From assembly GCA_001604565.1 (NCBI GenBank), contig LVBV01000031.1:62001-126000 (forward strand): a DNA stretch of 64,000 nucleotides. The letters run 5' to 3'. How positions within the stretch are numbered: the stretch's first letter is position 1; the number at the start of each line of letters is the position of its first letter. Positions 57,501 to 64,000 of this stretch are shown here, piece by piece. This DNA comes from Puniceicoccales bacterium Verruco_01 (GTDB lineage: Bacteria; Verrucomicrobiota; Verrucomicrobiia; Opitutales; Oceanipulchritudinaceae). Made by a program: the position numbers and the translations under genes. Under the pieces are notes generated by a model. That model was not told the origin of the DNA, did not search any database, and saw nothing but the letters and a program-made list of their open reading frames with translations.

Positions 57501-58105
57501 ACGTGAGCGTGAACGTCATCAAGACCGACGCCTCGCAGGTCAACATCGCCAAGAGCGTCGAAAAGTTCCTCGAAGAACGCTGGGCGCTCCTCAACGGACC
57601 TCTCGGCAATCTGCGCATCTGGAGCCCGGGCTACGCGGCTTCCAACACGGCCAAGGCCTGGTTCCAGAGCACCCTGTGGTCCGGCTATCAGCTCTTCAAG
57701 CTGACGGAAGGCACCAGTGTTGCCGAGCTGCGCAAGTGGCGCTTCAACCTCGTCACCAGCTACGAGTTCGACAAGGGATTCCTCAAGGGTCTCACCGTTG
57801 GTGGTGGCTATCGCTGGATGGATAAGCAGATCATTGGTTATCCGTGCACGCTTGGCTCCGATGGCGGCGCCTCCTACGACATCGCCAATCCCTACATGGG
57901 ACCGACCGAGGACAGCGTTGACATGTGGCTGGCCTACTCGCACAAGATCAACGACCGGGTCAACTGGCGCATTCAGTTGAACATCAACAACCTGCTTGCG
58001 TCTCGGGAACTCATCCCTGTTGCGTCCGAACCGGACGGCACCGTCGCCACTTGGCGTATTCCGGAAGGCCGCACTTGGTCCGTCACGAACACCTTCGAGT
58101 TCTAA
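54587..58105 (+). CDS. TonB-dependent receptor
   Basis: A 1172-residue outer-membrane receptor. The signal peptide is residues 1-28 (STKRAIVSVCSFLAAQMPAYA). The plug begins with LSPFEVSADANTGYMTTDTL, AGTRIRTDLKDLGSAISVY and continues with a GANAILFGNGSPAGIINGT block. The barrel ends with SVTNTFEF, a C-terminal Phe. AAGGA precedes the ATG at 54587. The plug style is that of the large receptor families of Opitutaceae, thought to import plant polysaccharide breakdown products or siderophores. No adjacent hydrolase or transporter defines the substrate. A LacI-type operator upstream hints at sugar control. Confidence 0.93.
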   Translation: MNRRQARSTKRAIVSVCSFLAAQMPAYAQTTSSPTDTNNTDNEILYLSPFEVSADANTGYMTTDTLAGTRIRTDLKDLGSAISVYNKQFMRDIGATDNSRLLVYATSAEVGGAGGNFQGGGNTGQVPNEGENLYHPNGNTRVRGLAAADNCRDFMVTDIPWDSYNTSRIDIQRGANAILFGNGSPAGIINGTVDQAQIGGNSGVLEGRVGSYGSIRGSLNANYTLVKDQLAVRVAGLYDDTKYRQDPAFQKNKREYVALRYDPKWLRFEGARTSIKASYEHGDIDSNRPRTLTPIDCITPWLKSAAEGGLGKRTYDTTVTGITDETVIGANSSNYSYGARSSGTVNYEPYIGGISDGPVGAVDRNGNVTYYMLSQHPVGGISSTGAIDGAIAGLTGASLSTVATYNTYASNASMPLAPFGAYKAKGLTDAGIYDFYNKLLDGDTKKEWANFDAARFSIEQTFFNDKAGIEIVYDDQSWDDGHTEVLNTGATITVDINKTLPDGSPNPMVGVPCVYTNSQSSYSGERDRKTFRATAYFELDSADVMDPTGWAARIIGHHRFTGMYQDYKYNFSGKQWIRYTTDGINDYLSTSPMEINKSTRYMSECYYLADAAGTYTGISNINGAQANAIGTSGSIRLFNSKWNSSVDPASPYANPISTASGDQTQSENPANYVGWSNVAMKILNADLGDKDKLYTGASKSSTSTKSWVAVWQGFLLDECLVPTVGYRWDSDTETSGSYGHYSNAEGGAINFNQYNEDPKNETNWEGLTWSLVAHVPAKWTSVLPGKPTFGFFYGQSKNFQPMSRLDLYGDPISPPSGRTKEYGIMISMLDDRVSLRLGHYKTNVANSNLGSGWDTSWYFSNMWGWESTWASNAYDYYYNGQGTCRYIPKTASQNGGVAQTQEEADAEAKAAINAFYNNLPSESIARSFGLDLNALKNHKPTAYSYRANWVTGDTQSEGWECDLNLRLTNNWNVSVNVIKTDASQVNIAKSVEKFLEERWALLNGPLGNLRIWSPGYAASNTAKAWFQSTLWSGYQLFKLTEGTSVAELRKWRFNLVTSYEFDKGFLKGLTVGGGYRWMDKQIIGYPCTLGSDGGASYDIANPYMGPTEDSVDMWLAYSHKINDRVNWRIQLNINNLLASRELIPVASEPDGTVATWRIPEGRTWSVTNTFEF

Positions 58106-58137
58106 TCAGCTGAATCGTTGGTTTCGTTAGCCTGTTG

Positions 58138-58188
58138 GAGCCTGTCCGAAGAACCCGTGAATCCGGGTTCAAGGACAGGCTCTTTTTT
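58138..58188 (+). terminator. Rho-independent terminator of the receptor gene
   Basis: Perfect 10-bp stem GAGCCTGTCC (58138-58147) with GGACAGGCTC (58173-58182), an inner hairpin GAACCCG/CGGGTTC, then six T. It lies 33 bases after the stop codon. Confidence 0.95.
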
Positions 58189-58228
58189 GTACAGCTTTCA
58201 AAACCGCCCGGACGTCTTTCAGCGCCTC

Positions 58229-61200
58229 TCATTCCACCGTACACCCGGCTTTCTTTTCCCCGCAGCTCTTTGCCATGAAGTAGAGGACGGGCACGGCGAG
58301 CGGGCTGATGAGGATCGAGGCGAACTCGCCGAACATGAGGCTCAGCGCGAGGCCCTGGAAGATCGGGTCCGCAAGGATGACGCTCGCGCCGACGACGACC
58401 GCGAGGGCCGTCAGCAGGATCGGACGGAAGCGCACCGCGCCGGCCTCAACCGCCGCGTCGCGCAGGGACAGGCCGTGCGAGCGCCGCAGCTCGATGAAAT
58501 CGACGAGGATGATCGAATTGCGCACCACGATGCCCGCGCCCGCCATGAAGCCGATCATACTCGTCGCGGTGAAAAAGGCCCCGAAGGCCCAGTGCGCCGG
58601 AAGGATGCCGATGAGCGAAACTGGGATCACCGCCATGACGACGAGGGGGGTCCCATAACTCTTGAACCACCCGACCATCAGCATCGCGATGAGGACAAGC
58701 ACCACCGCGAAGGCGAGGCCAAGATCGCGAAAGACTTCAAGCGTGATGTGCCACTCGCCGTCCCACGTGATCGACGGGCGCGACTCGTCGGAGGGCTGGC
58801 TAAAGATCTGGATCGGAACCTTCCCGGCAGGTGCGCCGTAACGGGCGTTGTCCAGCTTCGCGAGGGCCTTGTTCATGTCGAAGATCGCGTAGGCTGGGCT
58901 TTCCACCGCACCCGCCACGTCCGCCGTGACGTACACGACGCTGCGGAGGTTCTTGTGATAGATGTTCGGCTCGCGGACGCCCTCCACGGTGCGTGCCAGC
59001 TCCATGATGGGGACGAGCGGCGCGTCGGGCGCGGCCCCGGCAAGACGCAGGCGCATCAGGGCGCGCGGGCTGGGCCGGTCGGACGAAGGGATCTCTAGGA
59101 GAACGGGAACGTCCTCGCGCTCGCTCGGCAGGTGCAGCGAGTCCACGGCGAGCCCGGTCGTGCCGATCCGCATGACCTCGGCGATGGAGGGCTCGCCGAT
59201 GCCGGCAAGCGCCGCCTTCTCCTTGTCCACCACGTAGCGAACCTGCGGCTGTGGATCCTCCACATACCAGTCCACATCGACGACGCCGGGGGTCGTTTCC
59301 ATGATCTTCTTCACGTCGACGGCAAGAGCCCGGCGGCTTTCGGTGCTCGGCCCGTACACCTCGGCTACGATGGTGGAGAGGACGGGCGGGCCCGGCGGAA
59401 CTTCCGCCACGGCCACCGCCGCGCCGTACTTCTTCGCAATCGCCGTCACGATCGGACGCGCCTTCACGGCGATGTCATGGCTCTGGAGGCTCCGGGCGTT
59501 CTTGGCGACGAGATTCACCTGAATATCGGCGGAATTCGGCCCGCCGCGCAGGTAGTAGTGGCGGACAAGGCCGTTGAAATTGAAGGGCGCCGCCGTCCCG
59601 GCGTACACCTGCATGTCGGAAACTTCCGGAATCGCCCGCAGCGCCTCCGCCATTTCGAGGGTCATGCGCGTGGTGGTTTCGAGCGTCGTCCCCTCGGGCG
59701 CATTCACGATCACCTGAAATTCGCTCTTGTTGTCGAAGGGCAGCATCTTGACCTTGACTAAGCCCAGCGCCACAAGCCCCATCGCCGCCACGAGCATCGC
59801 GACAATCGCCGCGAAGAAAGCCCAGCGCCAGCCGCGGTGGTTCATGAGAGGCTCCATCACGCGGTGATAAACCCGAGTAGACCAGTCCGGGGTGGACTCC
59901 GTCTCGAAGACGCGGGCCGCGCGCTCGGCCTCGTGCCGGGAGGCGTTGCGGGCAAAGCGCCGCTTCATGACGTGAATCGCGGCCCACGGGGTGACGGTGA
60001 AGGCGATGAGGATCGAAAAGAGCATCGCCGCCGTGGAGCCCACGGGGATCGGGCGCATGTACGGGCCCATGAGGCCGCCGACAAAGGCCATCGGCAGGAT
60101 CGCCGCGATGACGGCCCAAGTGGCGAGGATCGTAGGATTGCCCATCTCGTCCACGGCCTCGATGGCGACGCGGACGAGGCCCTTTTCCGCGGCGCCCTCC
60201 ATCCGCACGTGCCGCACGATGTTCTCCACCACCACGATCGCGTCGTCCACAAGGATGCCGATGGAGAAGATGAGGGCAAAGAGCGTGATGCGGTTGAGCG
60301 TATAGCCGTAGAGGTAAAAAACCAAAAGGGTCAGCGCCAAAGTCGAGGGCACGGCCAAGAGCACCACAAGGCTCTCGCGCCAGCCGAGGAAAAAGAGGAT
60401 GAGGAGCGCCACTCCGAAGACCGCGATTGCCATGTGCAGGAGCAGTTCGTTCGACTTTTCCGCCGCGGTGTGGCCGTAGTCGCGCGTCACCGCGATGCCG
60501 ACCGAGTCGGGGACGAGCGTCCCCTCAAGGGAGTGCACCTTCTCCATCACGGAGTTCACGACGTCGATCGCGTTGGCGCCCGGGCGCTTGGCGAGCGAGA
60601 TCGTCACGGCGTTTTCAAGACCCTGCGCGCCTTCGTACATCACGTAGTCGGCGGGCTCCGCCGGACCGTCCGTGATGGTCGCCACCTCGCGCAGATACAC
60701 GGTGCTTCCCTCGTACACACCCACCACCACGTTGCCGAGGTCGCGCGCGTCTCGCAGGAAGGTGCCGGTGTCAATCAGAACATCCTTTCCGTCAAAGGGA
60801 AGAGAGCCGTCCTGCATCTGCACGTTCGCCGCACGGATCATGTCCGCCACGCGGTCCGCGCCAATGCCGTGCGCCGCGAGGGCCGAGGGATCGAGCTGCA
60901 CGCGCAGCGTTCTCCTTGCGCCGCCGATGACCTTGGTTTCGGCCACCATGTCGATGGGCTTCACCGCCTCCTCCACCTGAACGGCGAGTCGCCTCAGCTC
61001 CATCGGGTCGAGCGATTTGCTGTGCAGGGTGAGGGCGAGGATCGGAACGTCGTCGATCGTCCGCGGCTTGACGAGAGGGAAACTGACGCCGGAGGGGATG
61101 CGGTCGAAATTGGACTGCATCTTCTGGTTCAGGCGGACAAGCGCCGCCTCGATATCCGTGCCCACCTTGTATCGGACGACGACCATCGAGCCGCCGGGCA

Positions 61201-61510
61201 TCGAGGTGGAATACAGGTATTCCACGTCCGGAATCTCCCAGAGGAGCTTCTCCATCGGGCGCGTCACATGGTTTTCCACCTCGGAGGGGCCCGCGCCGGG
61301 CATGGAGACAAAGATGTCCACCATCGGCACCTTGATCTGCGGCTCCTCCTCGCGCGGCAGGGCCAGCACCGCGAAGAGGCCCATGAGGATCGACGCAATG
61401 ACCGCGATCGGCGTCAGCTTGGAATTGATGAAAGTGGCCGCGAGCCGGCCCGCGATGCCCATCTTCGGTTCGCAGGAGGCGCCGTTGTCTGCCGTGGGGA
61501 CCTTGTCCAT
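58229..61510 (-). CDS. RND family efflux permease (AcrB/MdtC-like)
   Basis: A 1093-residue proton-driven inner-membrane transporter. It has twelve helices in the 1+5+1+5 pattern and two large periplasmic domains. Typical elements are VPMVDIFVSMPGAGPSEVE, the TM4-type ILVDDAIVVVENIVRH with paired acidic residues, and the second-half GAGIVVRNSIILVDFIELRR. The proton-relay region and the C-terminal ALAVVVGASVILADPIFQGL are present. It is encoded 1 base after the adaptor stop and forms a complete tripartite pump with the adaptor and TolC genes. Substrate is not predictable. Confidence 0.94.
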   Translation of the reverse strand: MDKVPTADNGASCEPKMGIAGRLAATFINSKLTPIAVIASILMGLFAVLALPREEEPQIKVPMVDIFVSMPGAGPSEVENHVTRPMEKLLWEIPDVEYLYSTSMPGGSMVVVRYKVGTDIEAALVRLNQKMQSNFDRIPSGVSFPLVKPRTIDDVPILALTLHSKSLDPMELRRLAVQVEEAVKPIDMVAETKVIGGARRTLRVQLDPSALAAHGIGADRVADMIRAANVQMQDGSLPFDGKDVLIDTGTFLRDARDLGNVVVGVYEGSTVYLREVATITDGPAEPADYVMYEGAQGLENAVTISLAKRPGANAIDVVNSVMEKVHSLEGTLVPDSVGIAVTRDYGHTAAEKSNELLLHMAIAVFGVALLILFFLGWRESLVVLLAVPSTLALTLLVFYLYGYTLNRITLFALIFSIGILVDDAIVVVENIVRHVRMEGAAEKGLVRVAIEAVDEMGNPTILATWAVIAAILPMAFVGGLMGPYMRPIPVGSTAAMLFSILIAFTVTPWAAIHVMKRRFARNASRHEAERAARVFETESTPDWSTRVYHRVMEPLMNHRGWRWAFFAAIVAMLVAAMGLVALGLVKVKMLPFDNKSEFQVIVNAPEGTTLETTTRMTLEMAEALRAIPEVSDMQVYAGTAAPFNFNGLVRHYYLRGGPNSADIQVNLVAKNARSLQSHDIAVKARPIVTAIAKKYGAAVAVAEVPPGPPVLSTIVAEVYGPSTESRRALAVDVKKIMETTPGVVDVDWYVEDPQPQVRYVVDKEKAALAGIGEPSIAEVMRIGTTGLAVDSLHLPSEREDVPVLLEIPSSDRPSPRALMRLRLAGAAPDAPLVPIMELARTVEGVREPNIYHKNLRSVVYVTADVAGAVESPAYAIFDMNKALAKLDNARYGAPAGKVPIQIFSQPSDESRPSITWDGEWHITLEVFRDLGLAFAVVLVLIAMLMVGWFKSYGTPLVVMAVIPVSLIGILPAHWAFGAFFTATSMIGFMAGAGIVVRNSIILVDFIELRRSHGLSLRDAAVEAGAVRFRPILLTALAVVVGASVILADPIFQGLALSLMFGEFASILISPLAVPVLYFMAKSCGEKKAGCTVE

Positions 61511-61511
61511 C

Positions 61512-62519
61512 TTACTTCACCTCCACGGGAGAATTGTTTTCAAGACCGGAAGGCGGATCGAGGATCACGCGGTCGCCCTCGGCAAGGCCCGAAAGAATCT
61601 GGACGGACTCTCCGTGGGATTCCCCGGTGCGCACGAGGCGTAGCTTCGCGCGGGATCCTTCGACAAGAAACACTCTTTCCATCTGGCCGAAGCGGGTGAC
61701 GGCTCCGGCGGGGATCAGGATTTCCGGCATCGTGCCGACCGGCCAGAGAAGACGCACGAACTGCCCGGGGCGCAGGGTGCTCGAAGGGGCAAGATCCGCC
61801 TTGACGAGCCGCGTCCGCGAACGGGTGTCCGCCGCGGGGGAGGATTCCGCAAGGATCGCCTCCTCCGGCACGCCATCCGCCAGCACGGAGAGTTTCGTTG
61901 CGAGTTCCACCTCCGGGAAGGATTCCGGCAGAGTCGCCTCCACGCGAAGGGCCCCCACCCCGTCGATCGCAAAAAGTGGCGAGCCCGGCGCGGCAAAATC
62001 GCCGACATTGGCGATCTTCCGGGTGATACGGCCTTCAAAGGGCGCGGAAATCTTCGTGTACGAGGCCAGCGCCTGCGCTTCCGCAAGAGCCGCCTCTGCG
62101 CTGCGCAGGCGTTCGGCCATGTCGTGCACCGTCTCCTGTGTCGTGGCACCTCCCGCAAGGAGGGAGGATTCGCGCTCGAAGTCGCGTCGGGCCCTGTCGA
62201 GAGCCGCCTGCGCCTGATTCACACGCGCCTCCATCTCCGGCGCGGAAAGGGTCACAAGAATCTGCCCCGCCTCCACTTTCTGGCCGATTGCGAAATCAGC
62301 AAAGGCCACCGTCCCGGCGACGCGGGCGGAAACGAGGGCCCTCTCGCGCGGTACCACGGTGCCCGGCGCCTCACAAAGGCGCGGCGCGACGCTCCGCATC
62401 ACCGTGAGGGTGGTGACGGGGACGGGTTTGCCGGTGGCGTCCGCGGCGGGTGCCTTGTCGGAACAGCCCGCGGCAAGAAACGCCGCGATGGAAAGGAGTG
62501 CGGGAAGGAGTGTTTTCAT
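61512..62519 (-). CDS. RND efflux periplasmic adaptor lipoprotein
   Basis: A 335-residue membrane-fusion protein. The lipobox LAAGC (Cys19) predicts a lipid anchor. Domains follow in the usual order: a barrel-sandwich/lipoyl half (VSARVAGTVAFADFAIGQKVEAGQIL), a coiled-coil hairpin (VNQAQAALDRARRDFERESS) and the second half-lipoyl (ISAPFEGRITRKIANVGDFA). A beta-barrel and a membrane-proximal domain end the protein (RLVRTGESHGESVQILSGLA). The start is ATG 62519. It is the middle gene of the tolC-adaptor-RND operon. Confidence 0.94.
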   Translation of the reverse strand: MKTLLPALLSIAAFLAAGCSDKAPAADATGKPVPVTTLTVMRSVAPRLCEAPGTVVPRERALVSARVAGTVAFADFAIGQKVEAGQILVTLSAPEMEARVNQAQAALDRARRDFERESSLLAGGATTQETVHDMAERLRSAEAALAEAQALASYTKISAPFEGRITRKIANVGDFAAPGSPLFAIDGVGALRVEATLPESFPEVELATKLSVLADGVPEEAILAESSPAADTRSRTRLVKADLAPSSTLRPGQFVRLLWPVGTMPEILIPAGAVTRFGQMERVFLVEGSRAKLRLVRTGESHGESVQILSGLAEGDRVILDPPSGLENNSPVEVK

Positions 62520-62538
62520 GGCAATTCGGGAAGAAAAT

Positions 62539-63846
62539 TCATTCGTTGGAAAGGACGGGGAGGCCAAGTGCCAGCCGCAGATCGGCCAGCGCGACTTGTT
62601 CCGCCGCAATTGTTTGTGCAAGATTCACCCTCGCCTCGGCTAGGCGTGTTTCCACACCGATCAGTTCCGCGGAAAGGAGCGCCCCGGCGGAAAAACGCTC
62701 GCGTGAAAGCCGCGCGCTCTCCTCGGCCTGTGCCACCTGACGGCGGCCCACTTCAAGCTGGCTCGCGGCCACCTCGTACCGGATCCGCGCGCGCTCAAGG
62801 CGCAGCTGAAGGGCGAGGTCCACCTTGCGCCGCATCTCGCGCGCCTCGTCGAGGGCGGCCTGCGCTTGCGCGATCCTCGCTCCTGTTTCTCGTCCGTCAA
62901 AGAGCGTCATCGTCATGCTGATCCCGGCGCTCCAGCTTTCCCCGCTGCCGTCTCGGCGGTAGCTTTTGTTCTCATCCACGCCCGCATAGGCGCCGATTTC
63001 GGGCCGACGTCCCGCGCGCGCGACGCGTACGGCTTCGTCCGCCGCCTGCACGCGAGCGTCCACCGCGTCCAGCTGCGACCAGTGCGCGGCAACGTCCGTC
63101 CCGGGAACAGCGATGAGGACGAGAGTCGGATCATCCTGTGCGAGAATCACTTTCTCATCCGCCTTCGCTCCGAGGAGAACCGCGAAGGATGCCCGTGCAA
63201 GGGCCTCTTCCTGACGAGCCTCCAGTAAGTTGCTCTCGGTCCGCGCCTTCTGCACTTCAAGGTTGAGGCGCTCGCTTGCCAGAAGCTGTCCGGCTTCCTC
63301 GCGCAGACGCGCCACGCGGAGGTTTTCCTCGTAACTGGACAAGGCCGCTTCCAGCGCACGGACGGATTCGCCCGCCTGCCGGATCGCGAAGTACCCGCGC
63401 ACCACCGCCGCGTCGAGGTCGGCGAGCGCCGCGTCCCTTTCGTAGGCGGCTGCCTGGCGAGCGGCTTTTGCGGCGGCGCGCCCCGCGGCGATCCGTCCGC
63501 CCGCGTAGATCGGCTGGCGCAAGTAGAGGGAAAGCGTCAGATCGTCCATCCTCCCCGGCGAGTTGAAGTCGATCGAATTATCGAAGGATCGCGTGTTCAG
63601 GATCGCTCCGAAAGCGTTCAGGGGGCTGGTCGTCTGCATGTAGGAGACCCCGGCCACCACGCGCGGCAGAGCGGCGGAATCGGCCCCGGTTCTCGCCGCT
63701 TCGGCGGCAGCCAGCCGTGCGGAGGCGATCCGGGCGTCGGGACTGGCCGTCCGTGCCGCCGCCACCGCCTCGGCGAGCGTCATCGCGGAGGACTGCAAGG
63801 CGGCAAAGCCTGCGAAACAGACAAGCAATGGTGCAAATACTTTCAT
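62539..63846 (-). CDS. TolC family outer-membrane efflux protein
   Basis: A 435-residue TolC-like protein. The signal peptide is residues 1-21 (KVFAPLLVCFAGFAALQSSA). Two OEP repeats follow, each with the strand-helix-strand pattern: long Ala/Arg/Glu-rich helices (AALADLDAAVVRGYFAIRQA, LRLERARIRYEVAASQLEV) and strands such as DLTLSLYLRQPIYAGGRIAA and WSAGISMTMTLFDGRETGAR. It lies upstream of the adaptor with a 19-base gap, so it is the first gene of the operon in transcription order. Confidence 0.93.
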   Translation of the reverse strand: MKVFAPLLVCFAGFAALQSSAMTLAEAVAAARTASPDARIASARLAAAEAARTGADSAALPRVVAGVSYMQTTSPLNAFGAILNTRSFDNSIDFNSPGRMDDLTLSLYLRQPIYAGGRIAAGRAAAKAARQAAAYERDAALADLDAAVVRGYFAIRQAGESVRALEAALSSYEENLRVARLREEAGQLLASERLNLEVQKARTESNLLEARQEEALARASFAVLLGAKADEKVILAQDDPTLVLIAVPGTDVAAHWSQLDAVDARVQAADEAVRVARAGRRPEIGAYAGVDENKSYRRDGSGESWSAGISMTMTLFDGRETGARIAQAQAALDEAREMRRKVDLALQLRLERARIRYEVAASQLEVGRRQVAQAEESARLSRERFSAGALLSAELIGVETRLAEARVNLAQTIAAEQVALADLRLALGLPVLSNE

Positions 63847-63901
63847 GCGGGTGTGTGGTGATAAGGTCGGAGAACAGAGCCGGGAATGCAAATTCCGCCC
63901 C

Positions 63902-64000
63902 CTATTTGCGGCAACAGGAATTGTCGCCTTTCAGCCAGCCCATTTTGCGAAACAGGATCTCCGGCGGACAGATGCCCGTGAAAGCGCTCTGGATAAGGTT
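63902..64000 (-). CDS. DUF2892/YgaP-like membrane protein, C-terminal fragment (cut by window edge)
   Basis: The last 32 residues of a protein entering from the right edge: NLIQSAFTGICPPEILFRKM followed by GWLKGDNSCCRK. The QSAFTGxCPxE-x-IL-xKxG pattern is the end of the DUF2892 transmembrane domain (YgaP_TM family), small two-helix inner-membrane proteins sometimes fused to rhodanese. The stop is TAG at 63904-63902. It lies 55 bases upstream of the tolC gene in transcription order, so it may head the same transcript. Confidence 0.7.
   Translation of the reverse strand, partial: NLIQSAFTGICPPEILFRKMGWLKGDNSCCRK

Noticed and set aside
59837-61699. A 620-codon plus-strand frame opposite the RND permease
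   Set aside because: Antisense shadow. The RND permease has all family features on the minus strand.

Overview
The window is a 64-kb, GC-rich, gene-dense bacterial chromosome segment. Gene content points to Verrucomicrobiota, most likely an Opitutales/Opitutaceae-type bacterium. The 1172-residue TonB-dependent receptor has the N-terminal plug style common in that group (LSPFEVS, then GTRIRTDLKDLGSAISV), and the window also encodes outer-membrane porins, a TolC/RND efflux system, a membrane pyrophosphatase and a long DnaE. The assignment is inference from protein style, because no rRNA is present. No prophage, insertion sequence or CRISPR array is visible. Most genes are chromosomal housekeeping.

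Layout. 1-8.5 kb: holA, a winged-helix protein, a MoxR/DUF58/BatA-type operon, an unknown 423-residue protein and an aldo/keto reductase. 8.5-15 kb: a receiver/CheX-like protein, the membrane pyrophosphatase hppA, an isolated lasso-peptide-like precursor gene, an ECF sigma operon and a DUF6249 protein. 15-24.5 kb: yicC, trpB, a cellobiose-2-epimerase-like gene, yifB, a TauE/DUF1634 exporter pair, two GNAT genes, tRNA-Ser and a flotillin pseudogene abutting the tRNA. 24.7-34.5 kb: a porin, a structured inverted-repeat element, the divergent yeiH/LysR pair, a phosphosugar mutase, a RelB/DinJ-type toxin-antitoxin module, a gene broken by two amber codons, menA and an RNase III-like gene. 34.5-43.6 kb: dnaE, a passenger-like surface protein, leuB, an RRM protein and obg. 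43.8-52.2 kb is a signalling region: an MshEN-like protein, two receiver proteins with degenerate NtrC-type ATPase domains, an outer-membrane protein, a LytS/LytTR pair, a second lasso-like precursor and a hybrid histidine kinase. 52.4-64 kb: rimO, the TonB-dependent receptor and a tolC-adaptor-RND operon.

The most interesting signal is a pair of tiny genes missed by long-ORF searches (13009-13116 and 50378-50479, both minus strand). Their products (35 and 33 residues) align without gaps from a Trp onwards. Both have W-x-x-P-x-(L/V), then L-D, a Thr at the penultimate leader position, a Gly or Ala at core position 1, Thr7-Asp8 in the core and a C-terminal Ser. This is the layout of lasso-peptide precursors, and most resembles the paeninodin type whose terminal Ser is phosphorylated. 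No maturation enzymes are encoded in the window, so the genes look like dispersed orphan substrates of enzymes acting in trans. The first has its own sigma-70-like promoter and terminator. Both carry GACTTTTGC 93-94 bases upstream of the start codon. Other notable items are a small family of about 162-bp terminal-inverted-repeat elements, two genes interrupted by in-frame TAG codons, and two sigma54-activator-like proteins that have lost their ATPase core.
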